Source: Cellulosimicrobium funkei
Lineage (GTDB): Bacteria > Actinomycetota > Actinomycetes > Actinomycetales > Cellulomonadaceae
Assembly (NCBI RefSeq): GCF_001019615.1
Contig: NZ_JNBQ01000003.1
Coordinates: 186,001 to 250,000, forward strand
Direction: 5' to 3'
DNA length: 64,000 nucleotides
Under the pieces are notes generated by a model, which had not been told where the DNA came from, searched no databases, and saw only the letters and a program-made list of their open reading frames with translations. The position numbers were made by a program, and so were the translations under genes. Of the stretch, positions 31,409 to 40,172 are shown in pieces; positions within the stretch are counted from its first letter, which is position 1, and each line of letters begins with the position of its first letter.

Positions 31409-32878
31409 GTGCCCACCTTCGAGAAGTTCAACCTCCCCGACGCGGGCGAGGGCCTCACCGAGGCTGAGATCGTGCACTGGCACGTCGCCGTCGGCGACGC
31501 GGTGACGGTCAACCAGACGATCGTCGAGATCGAGACGGCCAAGTCGCTCGTCGAGCTCCCGTCGCCGTACACGGGCGTCGTCACGGAGATCCTCGCGCCG
31601 GAGGGGACGACGGTCGAGGTCGGTGTGCCGATCATCGTCGTGGACACCGACCCGTCCGGTGCCGCGCCGGCGCCGAGCGCGCCGGCCGGCGTCGTGCCCG
31701 ACGGCGCCGACGCTGTCCCGTCGCCCGCCTCGCCCGCGGGCGCCGGGTCGGAGGGCGCGACGCCGTCCGCCGCGGCCGGTGGCTCCGGCTCGGTCCTCGT
31801 GGGGTACGGCACGGTGGAGCCGGGCACGGCCCGTCGCCGCCGCCGCGTTCCGGACACGGCCCCGGCCGCCGCGCCGGCGGCAGCCGTCCCGGCGCCTGTC
31901 CCGGCGGCAGCCGCCCCCGTGCCCGCGGCGAGCAAGCCGACCCCCGCGCCCGCCGCCGTCGCTCACGTGCACCTGCCGGTGCTGGCGAAGCCGCCGGTGC
32001 GCAAGCTCGCCAAGGACCTCGGCGTCGACCTCGCGAGCGTCGCCGGCACCGGGCCGGGCGGGATCGTCACGCGCGAGGACGTGCAGGCGTACCACGAGCA
32101 GGCGAAGGCGCAGCCGCTCGCGACGTACGCCGACGACGACCAGCCGTGGCTCGCGTCCGGCGCCGTCACCCCGGACGGCCGCCAGACGCGCGTGCCCGTG
32201 AAGTCGGTGCGCAAGCGCACCGCCGAGGCGATGGTGACGAGCGCGTTCACCGCCCCCCACGTCACCGTCTTCCACACGGTCGACGTCACCAAGACCATGC
32301 GCCTCGTGCACACGCTGCGCGAGGACCGGGAGTTCGCCGACGTGCGCGTCACGCCGCTGCTCGTCACCGCCAAGGCGCTGCTCCTCGCCGTGCGCCGCCA
32401 CCCGGAGATCAACGCGAGCTGGGACGACGCCGCGCAGGAGATCGTCTACAAGCACTACGTGAACCTGGGGATCGCGGCCGCGACGCCGCGCGGGCTCGTG
32501 GTGCCGAACATCAAGGACGCGCACCGCCTCGACCTGCACGGCCTCGCGGGCGAGATCGCGGACCTCACGTCGACCGCGCGGGCGGGCCGCACGTCGCCCA
32601 CCGACATGTCCGACGGCACCATCACGATCACGAACGTCGGCGTGTTCGGCATCGACACGGGGACGCCGATCCTCAACCCGGGCGAGGCCGCGATCCTCGC
32701 GTTCGGCGCGATCCGCGAGCAGCCGTGGGTCCACAAGGGCAAGATCAAGAAGCGCTGGGTCACGCAGCTCGCGCTGAGCTTCGACCACCGCCTCGTCGAC
32801 GGCGAGCTCGGCGCGCGCGTGCTGGCCGACGTCGCGAAGGTGCTCGAGGACCCGGCGCGCGGCCTCGTCTGGGGCTGA
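31409..32878 (+). CDS. bkdC: 2-oxoacid dehydrogenase E2 (dihydrolipoyl acyltransferase)
   Basis: 489 residues, modular. A single lipoyl domain (1-80) carries the lipoylated lysine in IEIETAKSLVELPSP. An Ala/Pro-rich linker spans about 85-190. The peripheral subunit-binding domain (about 192-228) reads KPPVRKLAKDLGVDLASVAGTGPGGIVTREDV. The acyltransferase core (about 265-489) ends with SFDHRLVDGELG, containing the catalytic His-Arg...Asp-Gly motif, and ITNVGVFGIDTGTPILNPGEAAILAFG. GTG 31409 follows AGGAGG. A single lipoyl domain fits branched-chain E2 better than actinobacterial PDH/OGDH E2 with several. A hairpin follows. Confidence 0.92.
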   Translation: MPTFEKFNLPDAGEGLTEAEIVHWHVAVGDAVTVNQTIVEIETAKSLVELPSPYTGVVTEILAPEGTTVEVGVPIIVVDTDPSGAAPAPSAPAGVVPDGADAVPSPASPAGAGSEGATPSAAAGGSGSVLVGYGTVEPGTARRRRRVPDTAPAAAPAAAVPAPVPAAAAPVPAASKPTPAPAAVAHVHLPVLAKPPVRKLAKDLGVDLASVAGTGPGGIVTREDVQAYHEQAKAQPLATYADDDQPWLASGAVTPDGRQTRVPVKSVRKRTAEAMVTSAFTAPHVTVFHTVDVTKTMRLVHTLREDREFADVRVTPLLVTAKALLLAVRRHPEINASWDDAAQEIVYKHYVNLGIAAATPRGLVVPNIKDAHRLDLHGLAGEIADLTSTARAGRTSPTDMSDGTITITNVGVFGIDTGTPILNPGEAAILAFGAIREQPWVHKGKIKKRWVTQLALSFDHRLVDGELGARVLADVAKVLEDPARGLVWG

Positions 32879-32904
32879 GCCCGCGCGGTGCTCCGCTTGC
32901 GGGC
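32879..32904. terminator. hairpin after the E2 gene
   Basis: GCCCGC-GCGG (32879-32888) pairs with CCGC-TT-GCGGGC (32893-32904), starting at the E2 stop; the stem is 10 bp with a 2-nt bulge. No U-tract. Confidence 0.6.
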
Positions 32905-32976
32905 ACCCGGCGAACGGCGAGCATGGGCCTCGGAGGGAGCCGGTGAACCTCACCGGTGTCGTTCGAGGGAGGTCGC

Positions 32977-33465
32977 GTGCGCAGCGCTCGGGGCAGGGCG
33001 GTCCGGCCGACGGCGGGAGCCGGGCCGGGAGGCCGGCGCCGGGCGCGGGCAGCGATCCCCACGGGTGCGCTCGCCGGTCTCACGGCGCTCGGCCTCGCCG
33101 CGTGCGCCGGGCCGGGCACGGCGGACGCCCGGGCGGTCGTCGAGGAGCTCGCCGCCGCCGTCGCGGGAGGTGACGGCACCGCCGCGTGCGCCCTGATCCT
33201 GCCGGACGCCGCGGACGCGCTCGCCGCGGACGAGGGCGAGCCGTGCGCGGACGTGGTCACCGCGCCCGACGGTCCGCTCGCCGCGCTCGCCGCGGCGGGG
33301 GACGACCTCGTCGTCGAGGACGTCCACGTGGCGGGCCGGCAGGCGCAGGTCGTCACCGCGACCGACACGCTCTTCCTCGCCGTGTCTGGGGACGGCTGGG
33401 TCGTCACCGCGGCGGGCTGCACGCCGCGCGAGGACCGCCCCTACGACTGCGAGGTCGAGGCATGA
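32977..33465 (+). CDS. predicted lipoprotein of unknown function
   Basis: 162 residues. After a long basic N-terminus (RSARGRAVRPT...RRRARAA) a hydrophobic stretch TGALAGLTALGLAAC ends in a lipobox-like LAAC, predicting lipid attachment and exposure at the cell surface. The mature part is small and acidic with cysteines at AACALIL, EPCADVV, AAGCTPRE and YDCEVEA. GTG 32977 is preferred because GAGGGAGG lies 4 nt upstream; an earlier in-frame GTG at 32956 has none. The stop overlaps the next start (ATGA). Confidence 0.7.
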   Translation: MRSARGRAVRPTAGAGPGGRRRARAAIPTGALAGLTALGLAACAGPGTADARAVVEELAAAVAGGDGTAACALILPDAADALAADEGEPCADVVTAPDGPLAALAAAGDDLVVEDVHVAGRQAQVVTATDTLFLAVSGDGWVVTAAGCTPREDRPYDCEVEA

Positions 33466-33554
33466 GGGTCCCGCGGCTGATGTTCTGGGCGACGCTCGTG
33501 CTCGTCTGCGCGGGCCTCGCCGTCACGTTCGTGCTCGCGGCGGTGCACCGATGA
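33462..33554 (+). CDS. 30-residue single-TM peptide
   Basis: MRVPRL followed by the hydrophobic run MFWATLVLVCAGLAVTFVLAA and VHR: a basic start and one membrane helix. The ATG at 33462 overlaps the lipoprotein stop, and its own stop overlaps the start of the DUF6766-like gene (both ATGA). This double coupling and the clean membrane-peptide composition are the evidence that it is a real gene despite its size. Confidence 0.65.
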   Translation: MRVPRLMFWATLVLVCAGLAVTFVLAAVHR

Positions 33555-34252
33555 GCGCCGGCTCCGGGAAGGGCGGCGTCCTCGGCGGGCTGCGCGCGAG
33601 CTCGCTGAGCCTCTTCTTCGCCGCCGCGTTCCTCGCGTCGCTCGTCGCCCAGGCGGTGAGCGGGGTCGCGGTCTTCAACACGGACCAGCGCGCGGCGGGG
33701 CTCGACCCGGTGACGTTCGGGCAGTACGTGGCGTCGTCGGCGTTCTGGGTCGACGTCACCGAGAACTGGCAGTCCGAGTACCTCCAGTTCCTGCTCTTCA
33801 TCACCGCGACGGTCTGGTTCGTGCAGCGCGGCTCGCCCGAGTCGAAGAAGCTCGAGGAGGCCGGCCGCGAGTCCGACGAGGACCAGAAGGTGGGCGAGCA
33901 CGCGACGCCCGACTCCCCGGCCTGGGCGCGGGCCGGGGGCTGGCGGCTCGCGGTCTACTCGCGCTCGCTCTCGCTCGTCATGGGCGCGATCTTCCTCGGC
34001 TCGTGGGCGGCGCAGTCGGCGGCGGGCGCCGTGGCGTTCAGCGAGGAGCAGCTGCGCGAGCTCGAGGACCCGGTGCCCTGGACGGAGTACCTCTCGATGC
34101 CCGACTTCTGGAGCCGGACGTTCCAGAACTGGCAGTCCGAGATGCTGGCGGTGCTCAGCATGGTCGTGCTCGCGATCTACCTGCGCGAGCGCGGGTCGCC
34201 CGAGTCGAAGCCCGTCGGCTCGTCGCACGAGGCGACGGGCGTCGAGGGCTGA
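33551..34252 (+). CDS. DUF6766-like membrane protein with internal duplication
   Basis: 233 residues built from two similar halves. Each half begins with SLSL and a membrane segment (FFAAAFLASLVAQAVSG / VMGAIFLGSWAAQSAAG), passes a loop with ENWQSEYLQFLLF or QNWQSEMLAVLSM (second membrane segment) and ends with RGSPESK. The family is widespread in Actinobacteria and of unknown function. It is coupled to the preceding peptide by a 4-bp overlap, making a lipoprotein-peptide-membrane protein triad. The stop is followed by the narK promoter region. Confidence 0.8.
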   Translation: MSAGSGKGGVLGGLRASSLSLFFAAAFLASLVAQAVSGVAVFNTDQRAAGLDPVTFGQYVASSAFWVDVTENWQSEYLQFLLFITATVWFVQRGSPESKKLEEAGRESDEDQKVGEHATPDSPAWARAGGWRLAVYSRSLSLVMGAIFLGSWAAQSAAGAVAFSEEQLRELEDPVPWTEYLSMPDFWSRTFQNWQSEMLAVLSMVVLAIYLRERGSPESKPVGSSHEATGVEG

Positions 34253-34352
34253 CCGCGGACGGCTCCCGCCGCACGTCCGCGTGCCGTGCGACCGCCGGTC
34301 GCCCCAGGTCACGGACCGCTCACAGCGGCGCCGCACCCGGTGTGCGGAAGAC

Positions 34353-34390
34353 CTCACACGGGCTTAACGGCGGTCGCGCGCCGGGGAAAC
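34353..34390 (+). promoter_or_regulatory. GlnR-type box upstream of narK
   Basis: Half-sites CTCAC (34353), TTAAC (34364), CGCGC (34375, degenerate) and GAAAC (34386) are spaced by 6 nt each, the a1-b1-a2-b2 layout of actinobacterial GlnR boxes. A TAGCGT -10 begins 10 nt after the last half-site, the same distance as at nirB. Confidence 0.65.
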
Positions 34391-34400
34391 ACGGCGTTCC

Positions 34401-34406
34401 TAGCGT
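34401..34406 (+). promoter_or_regulatory. -10 element of the narK promoter
   Basis: TAGCGT, 10 nt downstream of the GlnR-type box and 36 nt before the narK ATG. No good -35 hexamer is visible, as expected for an activator-dependent promoter. Confidence 0.55.
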
Positions 34407-34442
34407 CCTGGGTACTGACCGGGACCTGCTGAAGGAGCCGCC

Positions 34443-35951
34443 ATGTCCGCGCCCACGAGCCCCACCACCCACGAGGGTGAGCAGTCCGCAGAGCACCCCT
34501 CCGGCACCTCGACCACCACGACCGCCCCGGCCTCCGCGCCCGTGGCCACGACCGCCGTCGGGCTGAGCATCGCCTCGACGGCCGGCCGCGCCACGACCGC
34601 CCCGACCCATCGCTCGGGGCGCTGGATCGACCGCTGGGACCCGGAGGACCCGACGTTCTGGCGCGACGGCGGCCGGAAGGTAGCGACGCGCAACCTGTGG
34701 ATCTCGGTGTTCGCGGAGTTCCTGGGCTTCGCGGTCTGGGCGCTGTGGTCGATCGTCGTGCCGCAGCTCCCCGCCGCCGGGTTCACGTTCACGGTCGACC
34801 AGCAGTTCTGGCTCATCGCCGTGCCGAGCCTCGTCGGTGCGACGCTGCGCATCCCGTACACGTTCGCGGTGCCGCTGTTCGGCGGCCGCAACTGGACCGT
34901 GGTCTCCGCGCTCCTGCTCCTGCTCCCGACGGGCGCGCTCGCGGTCGCGGTGCAGGACCCGGGGACGCCGTTCGGCGTCATGCTCGCGGTCGCGGCCCTC
35001 GCCGGCTTCGGCGGCGGCAACTTCGCCTCGTCGATGGCGAACATCTCGTTCTTCTACCCGGAGCGGGAGAAGGGCAAGGCGCTGGGCCTCAACGCCGCGG
35101 GCGGCAACCTGGGGACGGCGGTCGTGCAGCTCGCGGTGCCGCTCGTCATCGTCGCCGGGGCGGGCGTCGCGCTCGAGCGAGCGGGTCTCATGATGATCCC
35201 GTTCATCCTGCTCGCGGCGTTCCTCGCGTGGCGGTTCATGGACAACCTGTCCACCGCGAAGGCCGACCCGAAGTCGTTCGCCGCCGCGACGCGGAACAAG
35301 CACACGTGGATCATCTCGTTCCTCTACATCGGGACGTTCGGGTCGTTCATCGGGTACGCCGGGGCGTTCCCCATGCTGCTCAAGGGCCAGTTCCCCGAGG
35401 TGACGCTCTCGATCGCGTTCCTCGGCGCGCTCGTCGGCTCGGTCACGCGGCCGCTCGGCGGCGTCATCGCGGACCGCGTGGGCGGCACGCGCGTCACCAT
35501 CGCCTCGTACGGCGTGATGGCGCTCGGGGCGTTCGGCGCGATCCAGGCGCTCCAGTCGCACAGCTTCGGCCTGTTCTTCGCGTCGTTCCTCGTCCTGTTC
35601 GTCGCGACGGGCATCGGCAACGGTTCGACCTACCGGATGATCCCGGCCGTCTTCCAGGCGAGCGCCGTCCCGGGCGGCACGCTCGACGGGCCGACGGCGG
35701 TCGACGCTGCGACGCTCGACGAGGCCCGGGCCCGCGCCCGCAAGGCCGCGGCCGGGTGCATCGGGATCGCCGGTGCGATCGGCGCCTTCGGCGGCTTCCT
35801 CATCCCGCGCGGGTTCGCGGCGTCGACGAGCCTCGCCGGCTCGCTCGTCCCGGCCCTGTGGGTGTTCATCGGGATGTACGCGGTCATGGCGGTCGTCGCC
35901 TGGGCCGTGTACCTGCGCAAGGGGTCGGCGCTCGCGTCGGCCGGGATCTGA
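34443..35951 (+). CDS. narK: nitrate/nitrite MFS transporter
   Basis: 502 residues with about 12 membrane segments after a long Thr/Ala-rich cytosolic N-terminus. The nitrate-porter signature is in GFGGGNFASSMANISFFYPEREKGKALGLNAAGGNLG (residues about 180-220, TM5), and a second Gly-rich motif GIGNGSTYRMIPAVFQ lies in TM11; the MFS loop motif is ADRVGGTRVT. It imports nitrate for assimilation, consistent with the nitrate reductase genes directly downstream. GAAGGAG precedes ATG 34443. Expression is probably GlnR/NnaR-dependent. Confidence 0.93.
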   Translation: MSAPTSPTTHEGEQSAEHPSGTSTTTTAPASAPVATTAVGLSIASTAGRATTAPTHRSGRWIDRWDPEDPTFWRDGGRKVATRNLWISVFAEFLGFAVWALWSIVVPQLPAAGFTFTVDQQFWLIAVPSLVGATLRIPYTFAVPLFGGRNWTVVSALLLLLPTGALAVAVQDPGTPFGVMLAVAALAGFGGGNFASSMANISFFYPEREKGKALGLNAAGGNLGTAVVQLAVPLVIVAGAGVALERAGLMMIPFILLAAFLAWRFMDNLSTAKADPKSFAAATRNKHTWIISFLYIGTFGSFIGYAGAFPMLLKGQFPEVTLSIAFLGALVGSVTRPLGGVIADRVGGTRVTIASYGVMALGAFGAIQALQSHSFGLFFASFLVLFVATGIGNGSTYRMIPAVFQASAVPGGTLDGPTAVDAATLDEARARARKAAAGCIGIAGAIGAFGGFLIPRGFAASTSLAGSLVPALWVFIGMYAVMAVVAWAVYLRKGSALASAGI

Positions 35952-35964
35952 GCGGAGGCCACGA

Positions 35965-38247
35965 GTGCCGTCCGCTCCCACGACCGCCGCGCCGGGGATC
36001 TCTGAGGTCCCCGGCGCGGCGCCGGCCGCAGCCGCGCGAGCCGCCGACACGCACTGCCCGTACTGCGCGCTCCAGTGCGGTATGCGGTTGTCCCCGTCGG
36101 ACGACCGGGGGCCGTCGGCCCTGCTCCCGGTGACGGTCGCCCCGCGCGACTTCCCGACCAACCGCGGCGGCCTGTGCCAGAAGGGCTGGACGAGCGCGTC
36201 GGTCCTCCGCGCGACGGACCGGATCACGACCCCGCTGCTGCGCGGGAGCGACGGCGCGCTGCACCCGGCGTCGTGGGACGAGGCGCTGGACGTCGTGGCG
36301 GCCGGGATCGTGCGCGTGCAGGACGAGCACGGCCGGGACGCGGTCGCGGTCTTCGGTGGCGGCGGCCTGACGAACGAGAAGGCGTACGCGCTCGGCAAGT
36401 TCGCGCGCACGGTGCTGCGGACCGCGAACATCGACTACAACGGGCGCTTCTGCATGGCGTCGGCGGCCGCGGGGGCGAACCGGGCCTTCGGCGCGGACCG
36501 CGGGCTGCCGTTCCCGCTCGCGGACCTCGCCGGTGCGGACGCCGTGGTCCTGCTCGGTTCCAACCTCGCCGAGACCATGCCGCCGTCGGTCCAGCACCTC
36601 GCGGGCGTGCGCTCGCGCGGCGGGCTCGTCGTCGTGGACCCGCGTCGCAGCGCGACGGCGGCGCTCACGGGCGAGCCGGGGGACGTCGGCGGGCTGGGCG
36701 ACCAGGGCGTGCACCTCCAGCCCGTGCCCGGCACGGACCTGGTGGTGCTGCTCGCGCTGCTGCACGTCGTGGTCACGGAGGGGCTCGCGGACGCGGAGTA
36801 CCTCGCCGCGCGCACGTCGGGGTTCGACGACGTCCGGCGATCCGTCATGGCGTGGTGGCCCGAGCGCGCGGAGACGGTCTGCGGGGTCCCGGCCGACCGG
36901 CTGCGGTACGTGGCCCGGCTGCTCGCCGCGGCGTCGCCCGCCCGTGGCGGCGCGGGCGCGTACGTGCTCACGGGGCGCGGCGTCGAGCAGTCCTCGCAGG
37001 GCACCGCGACGGTGACGGCCGCGATCAACCTCGCGCTCGCGCTCGGCATGCCGGGCCGCGTCGGCTCCGGCTACGGCGCGATCACCGGCCAGGGGAACGG
37101 GCAGGGCGGGCGCGAGCACGGCCAGAAGGCCGACCAGCTCCCCGGGTACCGCAAGATCGACGACGCGGTGGCCCGCGCCCACGTCGCGGCCGTCTGGGGC
37201 GTCGACCCGGCGACGATCCCCGGCCCGGGGATGCCCGCCGTCGAGCTGCTGCGCTCGCTCGGCGCCCGGCCGGGACCGGAGGGTGCGGGCACCACCTACG
37301 CCGAGGACGGGCGCCCGCGCGCGCTGCTCGTGCACGGGTCGAACGTCGTGGTCAGCGCACCGGACGCGGACCAGGTCGCCGCGAACCTGCGCGCCCTCGA
37401 CCTGCTCGTGGTGTGCGACCTGGTGCCGTCGGAGACGGCGCTGCTCGCCGACGTCGTGCTGCCCGTGACGCAGTGGGCGGAGGAGGAGGGCACCATGACG
37501 TCGCTCGAGGGGCGCGTGATCCGCCGCCGTCGCGCGGTCGACGCGCCCGGCGAGGCGCGCTCGGAGCTGTGGATCCTCGCGGAGCTCGCGCGGCGCCTGG
37601 GCTCGGACGTCTCCTTCCCGACCGACCCCGCCGTCGTCTTCGACGAGCTCGCGCGCGCCTCCGCGGGCGGCGTGGCCGACTACTCGGGCCTGAGCCACGC
37701 GCGCCTCGACGCGGACGAGGACGACGGCGGCCCGGGGCTGTACTGGCCCGTCCCGAGCGCGGAGCACCCGGGCACGCCGCGGACGTTCCTCGACCGTTTC
37801 GCCACGCCGGACGGGCGCGCGCGGATGGTCGCCGTCGACCACGTCGGGCCGAGCGACGACGTACGCCCCGACGCCCCGCTCTACCTCGTCACCGGTCGCG
37901 TGCTGCAGCACTACCAGTCGGGCGCGCAGACGCGCCGCGTGGCGGAGCTCGACCGCCTCGTGCCGGAGCCGTTCGTCGAGCTGCACCCGGTCCTCGGCCT
38001 GCGGCTCGGGGTCGGCGACGGCGACCGCGCCCGCCTCACGACGCGTCGCGGCGAGATCGAGGCAGTCGCCCGGTGGAGCGACCGGATCCGGCCGGACACC
38101 GTCTTCATGCCCTTCCACTGGAGCGGGGAGGGCAGCGTCAACCGCGTCACGACGGACGCGACCGACCCGATCTCGGGCATGCCCGAGTTCAAGGTGTGCG
38201 CCGTGGACGTGCTGCGTGCACCCGGCACCCAGGAGGTGGGCGCATGA
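35965..38247 (+). CDS. nasC: assimilatory nitrate reductase, molybdopterin catalytic subunit
   Basis: 760-residue Mo-bisMGD oxidoreductase reducing nitrate to nitrite in the cytosol. The N-terminal [4Fe-4S] cysteines are Cys31, Cys34, Cys38 (HCPYCALQCGM) and Cys71 (GGLCQKGW). NIDYNGRFCMASAAAGANRAFG supplies the probable Mo-ligand cysteine. The MGD-binding C-terminal domain is seen around LVTGRVLQHYQSGAQTRRV and MPFHWSGEGSVNRVT. No Tat signal, as expected for an assimilatory enzyme. GTG 35965 is preceded by AGCGGAGG; the ORF upstream of it overlaps narK in another frame. Symbol follows Bacillus usage; Streptomyces calls the homologue nasA. Confidence 0.93.
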   Translation: MPSAPTTAAPGISEVPGAAPAAAARAADTHCPYCALQCGMRLSPSDDRGPSALLPVTVAPRDFPTNRGGLCQKGWTSASVLRATDRITTPLLRGSDGALHPASWDEALDVVAAGIVRVQDEHGRDAVAVFGGGGLTNEKAYALGKFARTVLRTANIDYNGRFCMASAAAGANRAFGADRGLPFPLADLAGADAVVLLGSNLAETMPPSVQHLAGVRSRGGLVVVDPRRSATAALTGEPGDVGGLGDQGVHLQPVPGTDLVVLLALLHVVVTEGLADAEYLAARTSGFDDVRRSVMAWWPERAETVCGVPADRLRYVARLLAAASPARGGAGAYVLTGRGVEQSSQGTATVTAAINLALALGMPGRVGSGYGAITGQGNGQGGREHGQKADQLPGYRKIDDAVARAHVAAVWGVDPATIPGPGMPAVELLRSLGARPGPEGAGTTYAEDGRPRALLVHGSNVVVSAPDADQVAANLRALDLLVVCDLVPSETALLADVVLPVTQWAEEEGTMTSLEGRVIRRRRAVDAPGEARSELWILAELARRLGSDVSFPTDPAVVFDELARASAGGVADYSGLSHARLDADEDDGGPGLYWPVPSAEHPGTPRTFLDRFATPDGRARMVAVDHVGPSDDVRPDAPLYLVTGRVLQHYQSGAQTRRVAELDRLVPEPFVELHPVLGLRLGVGDGDRARLTTRRGEIEAVARWSDRIRPDTVFMPFHWSGEGSVNRVTTDATDPISGMPEFKVCAVDVLRAPGTQEVGA

Positions 38248-39977
38248 CGCGCGTCGTCGTGGTCGGCAACGGCATGGTCGGGTCGCGGTTCGCGAGCGAC
38301 CTCGTGGCACGGTGCGGGACCTCCGCGGGGCCGACGGCCGTCGAGGTCACCGTGCTGGGGGCCGAGGAGTACGAGCCGTACAACCGCGTGCTGCTCAGCG
38401 AGGTCGTCGCGGGCAAGGTCGACGTCGCGGCGATCGGGCTGCCCGGCGCGGACGACGCCCGGGTGACCGTCCGGCGCGGCACCGAGGCCATCGCGATCGA
38501 CCGCGCCGCGCGCCGCGTCGTCACGGGGGAGGGGGCGTACCCGTACGACGTCGTCGTGCTCGCCACGGGCGCAGCCGCCCGGATCCCCGACCTGCCGGGT
38601 CTGACGGACCTGCCGGGCGGCCTGCCCCGCGGCGTGCACGCGCTGCGCACGCTCGACGACGCGCGCGAGATCGTCGCGGCGTCGGTCAACGCCCGGCACG
38701 CCGTGGTCGTCGGGGCGGGCGTGCTCGGGCTCGAGGTCGCGTGCGGGCTCGCGCGCCGCGGCGTCGCCGTGAGCCTCGTGCACGGGGGCGGGAGCGTCAT
38801 GGACCGCCAGCTCGACCGCGCCGCGGGCGACGTCGTCGCGCGCAGCCTCGCGGGGCTCGGCGTGCGGACCTGGACCCGTGCCCGCACCGAGCGCGTCGTC
38901 GTGGAGTCGGGCTCCGTGCGCGGCGTGACGCTCCGCGTGCCCGACGGCGGGGCTCCCGCCGGGCCGTCGGCCCGCCCGGATGATGGCGCCGAGGGAGCGG
39001 GCGACCACGCGACGCGGCTCGTCGACCTCGAGGCCGACCTGCTCGTGCTCGCGTGCGGCACCGTGCCCGAGGCCGGGCTCGCGCGCGCGGCGGGCGTCGC
39101 GGTCGACCGGGGCGTCGTCGTCGGGCACGACCTCGCGAGCCCCGACGACCCGCGCGTGTTCGCGATCGGTGACTGCGCGCAGCCGCCCGAGGGCGCCACC
39201 GGGCTGATCGCTCAGGGGTGGGACCAGTCGCGACGGCTCGCGGAGCACCTCGCGGAGCGGTTCGCCGCAGCGGGCGCCGGGGGGCCGGGCGCCGCGCAGG
39301 GGGCGGCGCCGGGCCGCCCGCGCGTCCGCCTGGGGGTCGACGCCGACCGGCCGAGCATGGCGCTGCGCCTCGCCATCAACGTGGTCGCACGCCCGCTCGG
39401 GGAGTCGCCCGTGCCGTCGGCACAGGACCTGCCCGGTGTCGACGAGCGCCCGAAGGCCGGGACCGACGTCGTGCGCGTCAAGGCCGCCGGGCTCGAGATC
39501 GTGACGATGGGCGTGTGCGGCGAGCGGCGGACGCCCGACCCCGCGCAGCGCTCCGTGACGCTGAGCGACCCGGCGTCGGGCCGGCACGTCGAGGTGGTCG
39601 TCGCGGACGGCCTGCTCGTGGGGGCGACGTGCGTCGGCGCGCCCGAGGTGGGCGCCGACCTCACGGCGACGTACACGCGCCGGGTCCCCGTGCCGGTCGA
39701 CCCGGCCCACCTGCTGCTGCGGCCCGTCGCGCAGGCTCCCGCGCCGGCGTCGTCCCCGACCCACATGCCCGACCGGACCACGGTGTGCACGTGCAACGGC
39801 GTGACCAAGGGCGACGTCGTCGGGTGCTGGCACGACGGCGCCCGGAGCGTCGACGACGTGGCGCGGGCCACGCGCGCCACGACGGGCTGCGGCGGGTGCA
39901 AGGACGTCGTGTGCGGGCTCGTCGACTGGCTCGCGAAGGCGGACCCCGACCAGACGAGGGTCGCGCTCGGCGCGTGA
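38244..39977 (+). CDS. nasB: nitrate reductase electron-transfer subunit (FAD/NAD(P)H oxidoreductase with BFD-type [2Fe-2S] domain)
   Basis: 577 residues. The FAD domain begins VVVVGNGMVGSRFASDL; EPYNRVLLSEVVAGK is the NirB/NasB-family motif; the NAD(P) Rossmann motif is VVVGAGVLGLEVACGLARRG; FAIGDCAQPPEG closes the FAD site. The C-terminal 60 residues form a bacterioferritin-associated-ferredoxin-like domain with CTCNGVTKGD and TGCGGCKDVVCG, four cysteines for a [2Fe-2S] centre. It passes electrons from NAD(P)H to NasC. ATG 38244 overlaps the nasC stop. The long ORF upstream is nasC shadow. Confidence 0.88.
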   Translation: MTRVVVVGNGMVGSRFASDLVARCGTSAGPTAVEVTVLGAEEYEPYNRVLLSEVVAGKVDVAAIGLPGADDARVTVRRGTEAIAIDRAARRVVTGEGAYPYDVVVLATGAAARIPDLPGLTDLPGGLPRGVHALRTLDDAREIVAASVNARHAVVVGAGVLGLEVACGLARRGVAVSLVHGGGSVMDRQLDRAAGDVVARSLAGLGVRTWTRARTERVVVESGSVRGVTLRVPDGGAPAGPSARPDDGAEGAGDHATRLVDLEADLLVLACGTVPEAGLARAAGVAVDRGVVVGHDLASPDDPRVFAIGDCAQPPEGATGLIAQGWDQSRRLAEHLAERFAAAGAGGPGAAQGAAPGRPRVRLGVDADRPSMALRLAINVVARPLGESPVPSAQDLPGVDERPKAGTDVVRVKAAGLEIVTMGVCGERRTPDPAQRSVTLSDPASGRHVEVVVADGLLVGATCVGAPEVGADLTATYTRRVPVPVDPAHLLLRPVAQAPAPASSPTHMPDRTTVCTCNGVTKGDVVGCWHDGARSVDDVARATRATTGCGGCKDVVCGLVDWLAKADPDQTRVALGA

Positions 39978-40029
39978 GGTCGGCGGCCGGGCGACCTCAC
40001 ACCTCGCCGACCGGCCGGGTGAGAACACC

Positions 40030-40067
40030 GTTACGGACGGGCAACGGACGGGGCACGGTCGCGAAAC
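40030..40067 (+). promoter_or_regulatory. GlnR-type box upstream of nirB
   Basis: Four half-sites with exact 6-nt spacing: GTTAC (40030), GCAAC (40041), GGCAC (40052) and GAAAC (40063). This is the canonical a1-b1-a2-b2 arrangement of the actinobacterial nitrogen regulator GlnR. The last half-site ends 10 nt before the TAGCGT -10. Confidence 0.8.
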
Positions 40068-40077
40068 CGCCCGTCCG

Positions 40078-40083
40078 TAGCGT
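40078..40083 (+). promoter_or_regulatory. -10 element of the nirB promoter
   Basis: TAGCGT, 10 nt after the GlnR-type box; transcription would start near 40090, leaving a leader of about 83 nt before the nirB GTG. Confidence 0.6.
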
Positions 40084-40172
40084 CGATCGTGCCTTCCCGG
40101 AAGGCCCCGGGGACGACCCGGTCGGCGGGCCGGGGAGGTGGCCTCCCGCCCCCGATCCACCAGGAGCCCGCC

